Source: Nocardia vaccinii NBRC 15922 | GTDB lineage: Bacteria > Actinomycetota > Actinomycetes > Mycobacteriales > Mycobacteriaceae | Direction of reading: 5' to 3' | Length of the DNA stretch: 64,000 nt | NCBI RefSeq assembly: GCF_001613305.1 | Contig: NZ_BDCC01000019.1 | Coordinates: 310,001-374,000 of the forward strand | Shown: positions 41,327 through 49,446 of the stretch, piece after piece | Numbering within the stretch: position 1 is the stretch's first letter | Layout of the letters: each line of letters starts with the position of its first letter | The notes under the pieces: model-generated | What the model was told of the DNA's origin: nothing | Seen by the model: the letters and a program-made list of their open reading frames with translations, nothing else | Databases searched by the model: none | Position numbers and translations under genes: made by a program

Positions 41327-42223
41327 CGTGAACTCCTGACAGGTGCAGTGCACCGGACAGTCCCTCGCTGCGGTAACTCTATCGCCTTCGTTGAGGGAGC
41401 GGAAGCCGTTGCGCACCTGCAATGTTCATCCGCCGGGTAGCTGATCTCGTGTCGAACCCATTGCGATGCAGCGGGATTCGTTTTTCGCTGCCCTGGAAGA
41501 TGTTCCTATGGCCTGATCACTGTACGGGCGGGTAAATCTGTAGTGTCACTGGAAATATCGGGGGTGTTCGACCAGCTGCCGAATATGACCTACGACGGAT
41601 CACGGTGGGAGCTGGTGTGTGGGTGGTCGGGCAGCTGGGGCGCTTTCAGGGGCGTTGCGGAGAGCGGTGCTGTTCGGCAGCAGGGCCGCCGGAGGTGGTG
41701 AACGGCGTGGCCCGCTGTGTACTAAGGCTTGGCACGAGCTGGTAAGTGGCGCACCAGGGCTGGCCGGTCGGTGCCGGGCCGTGGGTTACCTGCGGCGCGT
41801 ATCCGTACCCAGCAGGGGCTTTACGATAAGCGGTTCTGTGGTGGTATCGGAGGCCAGAGGACGCCGCTGGGGCGACGTGCCGTGTGCGTTCGAGCGCGGT
41901 GAGGATGTCCGAGCGTGTGAGAAACCAGCTGCGTACCGACAGCTGCGTCCGGCTCGGCGACCAGCGAGTTCGCCAGCCCGCAGTTGGGCCAGATATTAGC
42001 GTCGGACTTACGCAGGACTCGGACACCGACGGGCAACCAGGATAGCTGGCGTGGAATTGTGGGCTGCTCTGTGGTTTTGTCTCGCCACCGGGAGATGGGT
42101 CCGTTTTTCCCACGTCATCTCGCGCCATCGGCAAGGCATCGGGTCGGGACCGCCGGCCGTCGAGAACCTCTCGGTGTGCCACGGCGATGCTCCTATTCCA
42201 GGAGACACGATCTGTGTCGATAA
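41327..42223. other. Gene-poor control region of the element
   Basis: About 900 bp with lower GC than the flanks. I see no frame with convincing protein character; overlapping frames on both strands here read as random. It has a short inverted repeat GACACGATCTGTGTC at 42204-42218 and runs into the 47-bp palindrome at 42224. It may hold divergent promoters, an origin of transfer, or decayed sequence. Confidence 0.4.
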
Positions 42224-42270
42224 TTCCAGTGCGTTAAATGATGCAAATTGCATCAGTTAACGCACTGGAA
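42224..42270. repeat. 47-bp near-perfect palindrome
   Basis: The arms, TTCCAGTGCGTTAA on the left and TTAACGCACTGGAA on the right, flank TGATGCAAATTGCATCA. Over 47 bp only one base pair (positions 15/33) and the central base are asymmetric. It lies 50 bp after the stop of the XRE regulator. The right half GCATCAGTTAA recurs exactly at 43439-43449 upstream of the transfer operon. It may be an operator, an oriT-like structure or a terminator. Confidence 0.85.
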
Positions 42271-42319
42271 CTACGAAATCTGATCGCGCGATGCTTTTCG
42301 GCAGCCGATGCGGACTTGG

Positions 42320-43141
42320 CTATTGGGGCCCGCTGGTGTGCCGGTTGACGTAGGCGGTGTACATGATCATCACGGCTTTTTCGCTGATTTCTGATCTGTG
42401 TACGCTGACCAGCTTCTCCTGTCCTGTGCTGGGGTTTTTCCAGCGTATGCGGTTGCCGGGTTCCCAGTTGTATGCGATGTGTGTGCTCGAGGTCCACCGG
42501 CTGGTGAACTCTGGATCCTTGCCCAGGGTTCGCAGCAGTTTTCTGGCTTGTGGTGCGGTACGGTAGCGTCCCATTCCGGCTTTGAGCCGGCCGACGATGT
42601 AGTTCGCTTGTTCGGGCCAGTCGGGGAACAGTTGCCGGGCGATGGGCAGGAACCAGTAGATGGACAGGTTCCCGACCTCTTCGATGCCGGGTAGCGCGAA
42701 GGCCATGGGTTTGTTGACGGCCAGCACGTTGGACAGCGGATCGAGATACATCGCCGGTACGTGCTGCTCGCCCAGATCGGTGAGATGGTCGATGAGGGCG
42801 GGAGTGTCCTCGAGGTGGCGGCGGTAGCTGGCGATGTCGGGCAGCGGGAGCGGGTCGGCGAGTAATTCCTGGGTGTGGCGGAGCTGTGCGGCGGTCAGGC
42901 CGTAGCCGGTGGCGAAGAGGTCGAGTGTCTCTGGTTTGGGACGGCGGGTGCCATTCTCGAGCTGGACCAGGTACGGCTGACTGATCGTGGTCGCTTCCGA
43001 GGCGGCCCGGCGGGTGAGTTCGCGCTCGTCGCGGAGCTGTTCCAGAAATGGGGGCAGCTCCGGTGCCGAGGCCAGAGGCTTCGGTCGCTTGATGCGGTGT
43101 GGTTTGCGGCGTCGTGGTCGATCGGGCTGTGTCCTGCGCAT
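42320..43141 (-). CDS. XRE family regulator with MmyB-like ligand-binding domain
   Basis: A 273-residue regulator: basic N-terminus, XRE helix-turn-helix at about 40-95 (RRAASEATTISQPYLVQLENGTRRPKPETLDLFA) and an MmyB-like C-terminal domain (DPLSNVLAVNKPMAFALPGIEEVGNLSIYWFLP, LFPDWPEQANYIVGRLKAGMGRY). MmyB-type domains in Streptomyces regulators bind small lipophilic ligands. ATG 43141 has GGGAGGGGGG upstream. It is divergent from the transfer operon, and related palindromes flank it on both sides, so it is the likely controller of transfer. Confidence 0.85.
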   Translation of the reverse strand: MRRTQPDRPRRRKPHRIKRPKPLASAPELPPFLEQLRDERELTRRAASEATTISQPYLVQLENGTRRPKPETLDLFATGYGLTAAQLRHTQELLADPLPLPDIASYRRHLEDTPALIDHLTDLGEQHVPAMYLDPLSNVLAVNKPMAFALPGIEEVGNLSIYWFLPIARQLFPDWPEQANYIVGRLKAGMGRYRTAPQARKLLRTLGKDPEFTSRWTSSTHIAYNWEPGNRIRWKNPSTGQEKLVSVHRSEISEKAVMIMYTAYVNRHTSGPQ

Positions 43142-43354
43142 GCGATGCCCCCCTCCCTTGGGGCTTCCGAACATGGGATGAGCACGAATAGACTGAAAGG
43201 TTCCCCCGAACACTCTTAGACGTACCAGAGTTGGGAAGAGCGGGCAACACCAGAACTTCGCTATCCGATAGCGCATAGTTAGCAGAGACGGTGTACCGCG
43301 ACCGACGGCCTGCCGATTCGAAAAAAATCCACTCCGGTCGTAGCGGGGCTTATC

Positions 43355-43460
43355 TGATGCACGCAGCATCAAAACCGCAGGACAACTACCAGAAAAATAC
43401 GCCGATCCATTCTTATGCTGCGTGCATATATGCAACGCGCATCAGTTAAGAATCTAGATT
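43355..43460 (+). promoter_or_regulatory. Two palindromic sites and candidate promoter of the transfer operon
   Basis: TGATGCACGCAGCATCA (43355-43371) is a perfect palindrome with a 5-nt core. About 40 bp on, a broken palindrome centred on GCATATATGC (around 43425-43430) ends with GCATCAGTTAA (43439-43449). A possible -10 TAGATT lies at 43455-43460. The half-site GCATCA is shared with the 47-bp palindrome. Regulation by the neighbouring XRE/MmyB-like protein is inferred. Confidence 0.6.
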
Positions 43461-43520
43461 TCCGGCGGTTCGGGGTGTTGTGTGGTGTCGGTAAGTGAAA
43501 CCGCTCAGGAGGGAAAACCA

Positions 43521-43628
43521 GTGGATCCCAATGTCGTCATGACATGGCTCAACAACGGGCTGATTCTGTTGTCGAACGGGCTGACCGTGGCCGTGCAGAT
43601 CCTGTCGTTGGCCGCGTCGTTCCTCTGA
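43521..43628 (+). CDS. 35-residue hydrophobic peptide, first gene of the transfer operon
   Basis: GTG 43521 lies 8 bp after a perfect AGGAGG (43507-43512) and encodes 35 residues beginning MDPNVVMTWLNNG. The last 24 residues form one continuous hydrophobic, weakly amphipathic helix (LILLSNGLTVAVQILSLAASFL). There is no charge after residue 2 and no signal cleavage site. Mycolata pore peptides such as PorA/PorH are similarly short and helical; a phage- or pilus-like subunit is another option. An attenuator-like hairpin follows at once. Confidence 0.7.
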   Translation: MDPNVVMTWLNNGLILLSNGLTVAVQILSLAASFL

Positions 43629-43644
43629 CCGCTGCCTCGGTGTA

Positions 43645-43698
43645 GGGGCCTTGGCCTGGTGGTTCAGGACCGGCGAGGCCCCACCCGGTACATCTTTT
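43645..43698 (+). terminator. Attenuator-like hairpin between peptide gene and rest of operon
   Basis: GGGGCCT (43645-43651) and AGGCCCC (43676-43682) form the base of a stem-loop, followed by TTTTT at 43694-43698. Partial readthrough would make the peptide more abundant than the downstream proteins. Confidence 0.5.
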
Positions 43699-43744
43699 TC
43701 TCTGTTCCCTTTCGAATGATCTTGCCCAGAAGGGTTTATTTCGC

Positions 43745-44605
43745 ATGCCCACAATCAGCTCTGGCCGATCAGCTGTTACTGCCCGCCGAGGGCGCGGAAT
43801 GCTGGCTGTAGCCGCAGTGGTGCCGATGGCGGTCATGGTGTCGTGCGCCGGCGCAGGCGTAGCGTCCGGAGCGGACACCGGCCCCGGACAGCCGGGAGTG
43901 AGCACCAGCCACACGCAGCCGGGCACCACCGCCCCCGCGCCGCCTCCCGCTGCGGCGCCACCACCGGCTCCTGCTCCGGTGGTTGACTCTCCGCAGCCTG
44001 CGGCCGTGCGTAATGGCCCGGTGCCCCGGCCTGAGCCGAGGAACGAGCCGGTCGCCCCGGTGCGGGTGCAGGATCTGCATTTGCCGCGTCCGGTGCCTCC
44101 GGTCGCGCCGATTCGCCCGCCGGACAACACGATTCGGATCGGTCAGTTCCAGACCCCGTCACCGGCGTGGTTGCCGCCGAACGTGCGCGACACGATCAAC
44201 AACACCGCGGCAGGCGCGGAAGCCCAGGTCTCCACCGCGCTGGACTCGGTCGGCCTGCCCGCAGGGCGATCGGACGTGGTGGCAGGGGCGACCGTCGCCG
44301 GCGCCGGCATCGGCGGCGCCGCCGGGGCAGCGGTGGCCGGTGCGCCGGTCGCGGCCGTGGGTGCGGTGGTCGGCGGGTTGATCGGCGGCACAGTCGGCGG
44401 CATCGCCGGCGCGGCGTTGGGCACGGTTGTCGCGGTGCCGGTGATCGGCACGGTGACCAGCGGTGTCGCCGGAACGGCCGCCGGTGCCGCGGCCGGTGCC
44501 GCCGCCGGCGCGGTCGTGGCCGGTGTCCCGGCCGCCGCGATCGGCGCCCTCATCGCGGGAACGGTCGGAGCGGGATTCGGCGCCGGAGTCGGAGTGGGAC
44601 GATGA
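43745..44605 (+). CDS. Secreted glycine-zipper protein ('insoluble domain' type)
   Basis: A 286-residue exported protein. A signal peptide (LAVAAVVPMAVMVSCAGAGVASGA, possibly a lipobox at VSCAG) is followed by a Pro/Ala-rich linker (residues 60-130) that could span a thick wall. The last 110 residues are almost only Gly, Ala and Val, with repeated GxxxG-type zipper segments. Such domains insert into membranes and oligomerise. Nocardial homologues are annotated only as insoluble domain proteins. Its stop overlaps the cutinase start by 4 bp. A role as outer-membrane channel of the transfer machine is inference. Confidence 0.7.
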   Translation: MPTISSGRSAVTARRGRGMLAVAAVVPMAVMVSCAGAGVASGADTGPGQPGVSTSHTQPGTTAPAPPPAAAPPPAPAPVVDSPQPAAVRNGPVPRPEPRNEPVAPVRVQDLHLPRPVPPVAPIRPPDNTIRIGQFQTPSPAWLPPNVRDTINNTAAGAEAQVSTALDSVGLPAGRSDVVAGATVAGAGIGGAAGAAVAGAPVAAVGAVVGGLIGGTVGGIAGAALGTVVAVPVIGTVTSGVAGTAAGAAAGAAAGAVVAGVPAAAIGALIAGTVGAGFGAGVGVGR

Positions 44606-45834
44606 AGACGACCACCCAGCTCACACTCACCACCGTCGCCAGCATGGTGACATCCTGGACGGTCGCTGCGCCTGTGGTGCAGGCGGCGGTGCCGATCGGA
44701 CCTGGTTGCCCGGCGTTGTATGTGGTGGCGGTGCAGGGCACCGGGCAATCCTCGCCGGGCGCGAGCGCGACCACGGATACCAGTGTGCTCGGGGCGCTGC
44801 TGGCGCCGGTGGTCGCGCTCGGCCCGAATCTGGTGCAGCGTAGTTACATCGGCTACGACGCCGGTTTCGGCGGCGCGGTCCCGGGCGGGGGAGCGGCCCC
44901 TTATGCCACGTCGGCGACCGAGGCGGTCCGTCTCATCGGCGACGCGGCCCGGCAGATCGCCGCCACCTGTCCGGCCACCGCAATCGCGGGCGTCGGGTAT
45001 TCGCAGGGCGCGCAGGCGTGGTCGGAGGTCGCCGAGGAGATCGGCGCAGGCCGCGGCCCGGTCCCGGCGGACCGGATCGCCGCGGTCATCCTCTACGCGG
45101 ACCCCGACCGCCCGGCCCGATCGCCTGCAATCGCGGGCCGGCCGGGCCAGACCCACCCCGACCCCGCGCCCGGAACCCCCGGTACCGCGGTAGCCGGTGT
45201 GCAGATCACCAGCCCCACGGTCGCGGGTGCCGGTATCGGCGCCACCGGGCAGGGGTACGGCTCTTTGACCGGCCGTGTCGCGGAAATCTGCGCCTCCGGT
45301 GATCTGGCATGCTCCGCGCCTGATCACGCCGCGATCCTGCGATTCGCTGCGCGCTTGGCCGCGCAGGCGGACCTGCGGAACCCCGTGGCGGCTCTCGGCT
45401 CGCTCAACACTCTGTTGACCAGTGCCCTGGGGAACGCGTGGACCACCATCGTCGGCAACGACTTCACACTCGCGAACGGCACCGTCGATTACACACCCCG
45501 AAAACCGCTGTCGCAGAGGCTCATCGAGGCAGCCGACCCTCGGACGCCGGCGCCCGCCGCGGATCAGGTGAACACGGCCAATACTCGATGGGCCCAGATC
45601 ACTGCCGCTGTAGCAGCCAACCCGATCGCGGTGCTTCCCAAACTCGCCGGGCAGCTGGCCGCGGCGGTCGGCCAGATGGCGGGGGACAACGCGGACTTGA
45701 CCAACCCTGCGGTATGGGTGCAGTTCGCGGACACCGTCGCAGCACACACCGGTTACGCCAGCAGCGGCCAACTCGCCTCGGGGGCTGCCTGGTTGATCGC
45801 GTGCGCTCACGACGTGGCCGAGGGGAGGCGCTGA
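44602..45834 (+). CDS. Cutinase family serine esterase with C-terminal extension
   Basis: A 410-residue exported protein: signal peptide to about residue 28 (VVQAAVP), then a cutinase domain with the nucleophile Ser134 in VGYSQGAQAW, Asp234 in GDLAC, and His242 in APDHAA. The catalytic triad is therefore complete. About 150 extra residues follow the cutinase core. Mycobacterial cutinase-like enzymes hydrolyse lipids and mycolate esters. The start overlaps the previous stop (ATGA). Located in a transfer operon, it probably loosens the outer lipid layer of donor or recipient. Confidence 0.85.
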   Translation: MKTTTQLTLTTVASMVTSWTVAAPVVQAAVPIGPGCPALYVVAVQGTGQSSPGASATTDTSVLGALLAPVVALGPNLVQRSYIGYDAGFGGAVPGGGAAPYATSATEAVRLIGDAARQIAATCPATAIAGVGYSQGAQAWSEVAEEIGAGRGPVPADRIAAVILYADPDRPARSPAIAGRPGQTHPDPAPGTPGTAVAGVQITSPTVAGAGIGATGQGYGSLTGRVAEICASGDLACSAPDHAAILRFAARLAAQADLRNPVAALGSLNTLLTSALGNAWTTIVGNDFTLANGTVDYTPRKPLSQRLIEAADPRTPAPAADQVNTANTRWAQITAAVAANPIAVLPKLAGQLAAAVGQMAGDNADLTNPAVWVQFADTVAAHTGYASSGQLASGAAWLIACAHDVAEGRR

Positions 45835-47027
45835 TGAACACCACCCCGGAAATCGACAGCCACTACGCCGAAGTTGTGATCGCCCGTGACTGCGGCCCTG
45901 GGGATGTGCTGCGCGCCCGTCCAACCACTGCGCCGGGCCTGAATCATGTCCGGGAAGCCCGGCAGCTGGTGTACGTGTCCACCGACTCCTACGGGGAGAA
46001 GATCCCGGTCTCGGGAATCGTACTGCTCCCCGAAGTCGCTCCGAACATTCCTCATCCGCCGATCCTGGTGTACTGCACCAGCTTTCACGGACTCGGTGGC
46101 CCGGCGCCCTCGCAACTGCTTGCCGCTGGTACCGAACCCGAGTCCCACCGGATCGATGCCGCGCTAGCGCGTGGGTTCATCGTGGCCGTCCCCGATGGGG
46201 AAGGTATGGGCATCGCTGGTGCCGGCCCGCACACGTTCTTGGCCGCGAACGCCGCCGCGCACACCGGACTCGATATCGCCCGCGCCACAGCACATCTGGC
46301 GGATATCAAGACCAGTACGGCGTCACCGGTGGTGATGTGGGGATATGCCGACGGAGGCCGCGCGGTAATCGCCGCGGCCGAACAACACCGCCAGTACGCG
46401 CCAGAGCTCTGCCTGCGCGCGGTGGCGGCCGGAGCGGTGCTCGCCGACCCAGGCTCACTCGCGGCCGAGTTGAACGAAACCGGCTGGGCCTTCCTGGTAT
46501 GGGCTGCTGTCGTAGGGCTGTCGCACGCCCATCAGCATCTCCCGTTGCGACACGTACTCACCAACGAAGGCCGTCGAATCGCCGCTGCGGCAGCGAATCT
46601 CAGTGCGGCAGCTCTAGCCGAAGGCTACCGCCGACCACTGGGGGAATTCTCCGAGCGCCCGGATCCATGGAACGACCCGATGTGGCGATACGTTCTGGCC
46701 CGGGAAAAGATCGGCCTGACGGTCCCTGACGTGCCGGTGCACCTGTATCACGGCACCGACGACGACCTCGTCCCTCACGCGCAGGGCCACGCGGTATACC
46801 AGCACTACCTGGCCGCCGGCGCGAAGGCGACGTGGCGCGAATACGCCACAGACCACCTCGGCGCGGCCATCTACAGCATCGACGATGCACTCGACGCACT
46901 CAGCCAGCACCTGCATCCCCCCGCTCAGCCGGCAACGCAGACGCCCTCGGTGTTCCTGCGGACACGGCAGCGAATGAATGCGTTTCTGCGGCAACACCTT
47001 CGAATGTCCGCAGCCCGAAGGAGGTGA
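45834..47027 (+). CDS. LIP/secretory-lipase family protein lacking the nucleophile serine
   Basis: A 397-residue alpha/beta-hydrolase like the PF03583 secretory lipases of nocardiae, but without a clear signal peptide. The nucleophile elbow reads WGYADGGRA, with Ala172 where GYSQGG is expected. The late Asp (YHGTDDDLVPH) and His (ATDHLGA) are kept. So it is probably a pseudoenzyme or has a changed mechanism. The start overlaps the cutinase stop (TGATG). It may bind lipids in the transfer complex, or Asp173 may act, which is speculative. Confidence 0.8.
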   Translation: MNTTPEIDSHYAEVVIARDCGPGDVLRARPTTAPGLNHVREARQLVYVSTDSYGEKIPVSGIVLLPEVAPNIPHPPILVYCTSFHGLGGPAPSQLLAAGTEPESHRIDAALARGFIVAVPDGEGMGIAGAGPHTFLAANAAAHTGLDIARATAHLADIKTSTASPVVMWGYADGGRAVIAAAEQHRQYAPELCLRAVAAGAVLADPGSLAAELNETGWAFLVWAAVVGLSHAHQHLPLRHVLTNEGRRIAAAAANLSAAALAEGYRRPLGEFSERPDPWNDPMWRYVLAREKIGLTVPDVPVHLYHGTDDDLVPHAQGHAVYQHYLAAGAKATWREYATDHLGAAIYSIDDALDALSQHLHPPAQPATQTPSVFLRTRQRMNAFLRQHLRMSAARRR

Positions 47028-47032
47028 AAGTT

Positions 47033-48616
47033 ATGTGCCACAGGGCGGATCCCAGCAGATCCACGACTCGATACACCGGTCAGACGCGCGGGCCGCGCGC
47101 CGCGATCTGTGTAGGCGTGACCTCGGCAATCCTGGTGTGCTCGTCGGGACCCGCACCAGCGCAGCCACCCACCTCGGCTGTACCTCTGGGGACTACGTGT
47201 CCCGCGTTGTACGTGTTCGGGGTACAGGGCACGGACCAGACGTCGGCGGATGCGGTAGCGACTGCGGACACCGGTGCCCTCGGGCAGTTCTTCGGGCCCC
47301 TGGAAGCCGCCGCAGGCAGCGACATCCAACGCGCTTACGTTCCTTACGGCTACACCGCCGACGGTACGACGCAACAACCGTTCGACCAAGCGGTCACCGC
47401 TGCCACGACCGAGTTGGAAGCTCAAGCGCGTGCAGTGCTGAACCGGTGCCCGCGCACCAGAATCGGCGCCGTCGGCTACGGCCAAGGCGCCGCGGCCGTC
47501 GCGGCGTTCGCGCGGAAGATCGGCGTCGGATCCGGTCCGATTCCCGCTGACGCCGTGGCGGGCGTGGCCTTGCTCGCGAATCCCCGCCGCGGTGTTGGAG
47601 CGCCGGTGTTGCCTGGCCGTCCCGAGCAGGGAACACCGGACCCTGCGCCGGGCACCAGCGGATCGCACACACACGTGATCACCCTGACGAACCAGCAGAT
47701 CAATGGCGCCGGGATCGCCCAGACATCCAGTGCGGCACCGGCTTTCGGTGCGTTGACCGGTCGGGTGGCGGACTTGTGCGTGCCTGGTGATCTGGCCTGC
47801 GATACCCCCGCGCAGTCGCCGATCGCCCAGACGGTCCAGAACATCGCCGCGCAGTCGAATCTGCACGACCCCGTCAGTGCGATCACCACCGTCGCGCAAG
47901 CGTTGGCGGGCACTGTGTGGAAGACCGCGGTCGGGGTCGCGGGGCAAGATATCCAGGGCGACAGCCTCGACCAGTTGTCCTATCAGCCCGCTAAATCCCT
48001 CGGCCAACGCCTGGCCGAGGCTTCGAACCCGAACACTCCGCCTCCGGGCCCGGACCAGGTCCTCTCGGTGTTGTTCCGGCTGGGAACGATCGGGTTGAAC
48101 ACCGTGGTCACGGTCGCGCAGAAGGTCCTGACTCCCGCGACGATCGCCGAACTCGCCGCGGTCGGCATGACCAATCCCGGTGCGGCGATTGCCGATCTGG
48201 GGGTGAAGGTCGCTGGTGCGGTCGCCGAACTTGTCCCGCCTTCTACCGCGTTGGGCTGGGTCGACCAAGCTTTCGGCGCGATTACCTCCACTGTGAGCAG
48301 CAACGATCTCTACGACGTGGCCACCCGAACCGCCTACAGCGACTCCACCAGCCACGGTGAGGCCTACAGCGTCGACCCCGGCACACCGCAGGGCACACCC
48401 GTGCTCGCCGCGGCCGCGGCCTGGTTCGCCGCGTTGGCCCACGACATCGCCGACACCACAGGGCCTGCGCGGTCACCAGCACCCGAACCCACCAGTGCCC
48501 GCATTCCGGTCAGCACTACTCCCAGCGCCACCGATACCGAAACCAACGACCCACCGACCACCCCGACTCGCTCGGTCACCACGTCGAGCCCGTCACCGGA
48601 GCCGGTGAGTCCCTAG
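47033..48616 (+). CDS. Cutinase-like protein with lost active site
   Basis: A 527-residue exported protein paralogous to the cutinase two genes upstream. Signal peptide to about 43 (SSGPAPAQ), then the cutinase fold with VGYGQGAAAV, in which Gly150 replaces the catalytic Ser, Asp253 in GDLAC is kept, and Gln261 replaces the His. Two of three triad residues are lost, so hydrolysis is very unlikely. A long C-terminal extension ends in a Thr/Ser/Pro-rich tail suited to wall spanning. ATG 47033 follows AAGGAGG by 9 bp. A structural or lipid-binding role is inferred. Confidence 0.83.
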   Translation: MCHRADPSRSTTRYTGQTRGPRAAICVGVTSAILVCSSGPAPAQPPTSAVPLGTTCPALYVFGVQGTDQTSADAVATADTGALGQFFGPLEAAAGSDIQRAYVPYGYTADGTTQQPFDQAVTAATTELEAQARAVLNRCPRTRIGAVGYGQGAAAVAAFARKIGVGSGPIPADAVAGVALLANPRRGVGAPVLPGRPEQGTPDPAPGTSGSHTHVITLTNQQINGAGIAQTSSAAPAFGALTGRVADLCVPGDLACDTPAQSPIAQTVQNIAAQSNLHDPVSAITTVAQALAGTVWKTAVGVAGQDIQGDSLDQLSYQPAKSLGQRLAEASNPNTPPPGPDQVLSVLFRLGTIGLNTVVTVAQKVLTPATIAELAAVGMTNPGAAIADLGVKVAGAVAELVPPSTALGWVDQAFGAITSTVSSNDLYDVATRTAYSDSTSHGEAYSVDPGTPQGTPVLAAAAAWFAALAHDIADTTGPARSPAPEPTSARIPVSTTPSATDTETNDPPTTPTRSVTTSSPSPEPVSP

Positions 48617-48618
48617 AC

Positions 48619-48695
48619 CCCTTCGGCGGAGACATGTCTCTGCGTCAGAGAAGCCGGGCAATCCCTCGCGGGCCCTGAGCCGTCTCCCCGAAGGG
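48619..48695 (+). promoter_or_regulatory. Candidate structured RNA (three-way junction) inside the operon
   Basis: CCCTTCGG-C-GGAGAC (48619-48633) pairs with GTCTCC-CCGAAGGG (48682-48695) as a 14-bp stem with one bulged C. Inside, TCTCTG/CAGAGA (48637-48651) makes a perfect 6-bp hairpin with a CGT loop, and a second GC-rich helix can form from 48655 to 48672. It lies between the cutinase-like gene and the next membrane protein gene. It could be a terminator, processing site or regulatory RNA. Confidence 0.6.
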
Positions 48696-48741
48696 CCGAG
48701 CCACCCACCACCGACACCACCACGCCTGGAAGGAGGCGATC

Positions 48742-49446
48742 ATGACGCCCCACACCGCACCCGGTGCCGACACCGAGGACGAGCACGGCTGGGGCTGGCT
48801 CGCCACCACCACCGCACCACCGATTCCCTTGCGCCCCAGCACATCGGCCGCCCCGCCAACCGACGGCGACACCGAATGGGAATGGCTGGCCGACCCCACC
48901 CCGCACACCACACCGGCGACGGCAGCACGTCCGCGGATTCGGCTGCGCACGTGGGTAATTGCAGGATTGGCGGTGACCGCATTAGCGGGTGCGGCCACCG
49001 GTGCGATCCTGACGTGGCACACCGGGAATCAGCAGACCGCGCAGGTGGCCACCACCACGCCCGACATGGCCGTTGCGCCGGTGAGCCCTGCGTGTGCGGG
49101 CCTGACCGGTGTGGTCGTGACCGACCGAGCCGGTGATACCGGCACAGTCGCCGGGCTGATCGCGACCTTCGAATTCGATTACTACACAAGGCGTTCGGCT
49201 GATGAGGCGATGCGCACGGTCGCCGCGGACAGCGGGATCGTGCCGCAGGCGTTGGCGGGCGGGATCGCCTCGATTCCCCCGGGCACCCGCCACTGCGTCG
49301 CGATCAATCTGCTGTCTGGTGGGGCCGCTGATGTGCATGTGGTCGAACTGCATCCAGACCACAGCCGCGTCGACTACTTGCAGCTGATCAACACCCGCCG
49401 CACCCCGGCCGGGTTGGCGATCAGCACCATACAAGGGCGGCAATAA
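48742..49446 (+). CDS. Single-pass membrane protein of the transfer operon
   Basis: A 234-residue protein with an acidic, Trp-containing cytosolic N-terminus (HGWGWLA and EWEWLAD repeats), a single membrane helix at about 70-95 (WVIAGLAVTALAGAATGAIL) and an extracytoplasmic domain (GLTGVVVTDRAGDTGTVAGLIATFEFDYYTRRSAD..., then LLSGGAADVHVVELHPDHSRVDYLQL). It could be VirB8-like in topology, but I cannot confirm the fold. AAGGAGG precedes the ATG. Stop and next start overlap (TAATG). Confidence 0.75.
   Translation: MTPHTAPGADTEDEHGWGWLATTTAPPIPLRPSTSAAPPTDGDTEWEWLADPTPHTTPATAARPRIRLRTWVIAGLAVTALAGAATGAILTWHTGNQQTAQVATTTPDMAVAPVSPACAGLTGVVVTDRAGDTGTVAGLIATFEFDYYTRRSADEAMRTVAADSGIVPQALAGGIASIPPGTRHCVAINLLSGGAADVHVVELHPDHSRVDYLQLINTRRTPAGLAISTIQGRQ

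Noticed and set aside
41619..42182. Overlapping frames of 100-180 residues on both strands in the element's gene-poor region
   Set aside because: Their composition is erratic, none has a ribosome site, and the frames contradict each other; high GC alone gives long open frames here.
42238..42348. 36-residue frame starting inside the 47-bp palindrome (MMQIASVNALEL)
   Set aside because: The opposite strand gives a similar start because of the palindrome symmetry; no ribosome site, and it overlaps the regulator's 3' end.
48651..48690. Resemblance of AGAAGCCGGGCAATCCC to a cobalamin-riboswitch B12 box
   Set aside because: The rest of the aptamer and the expected downstream helices are absent, and the downstream genes have no link to B12.
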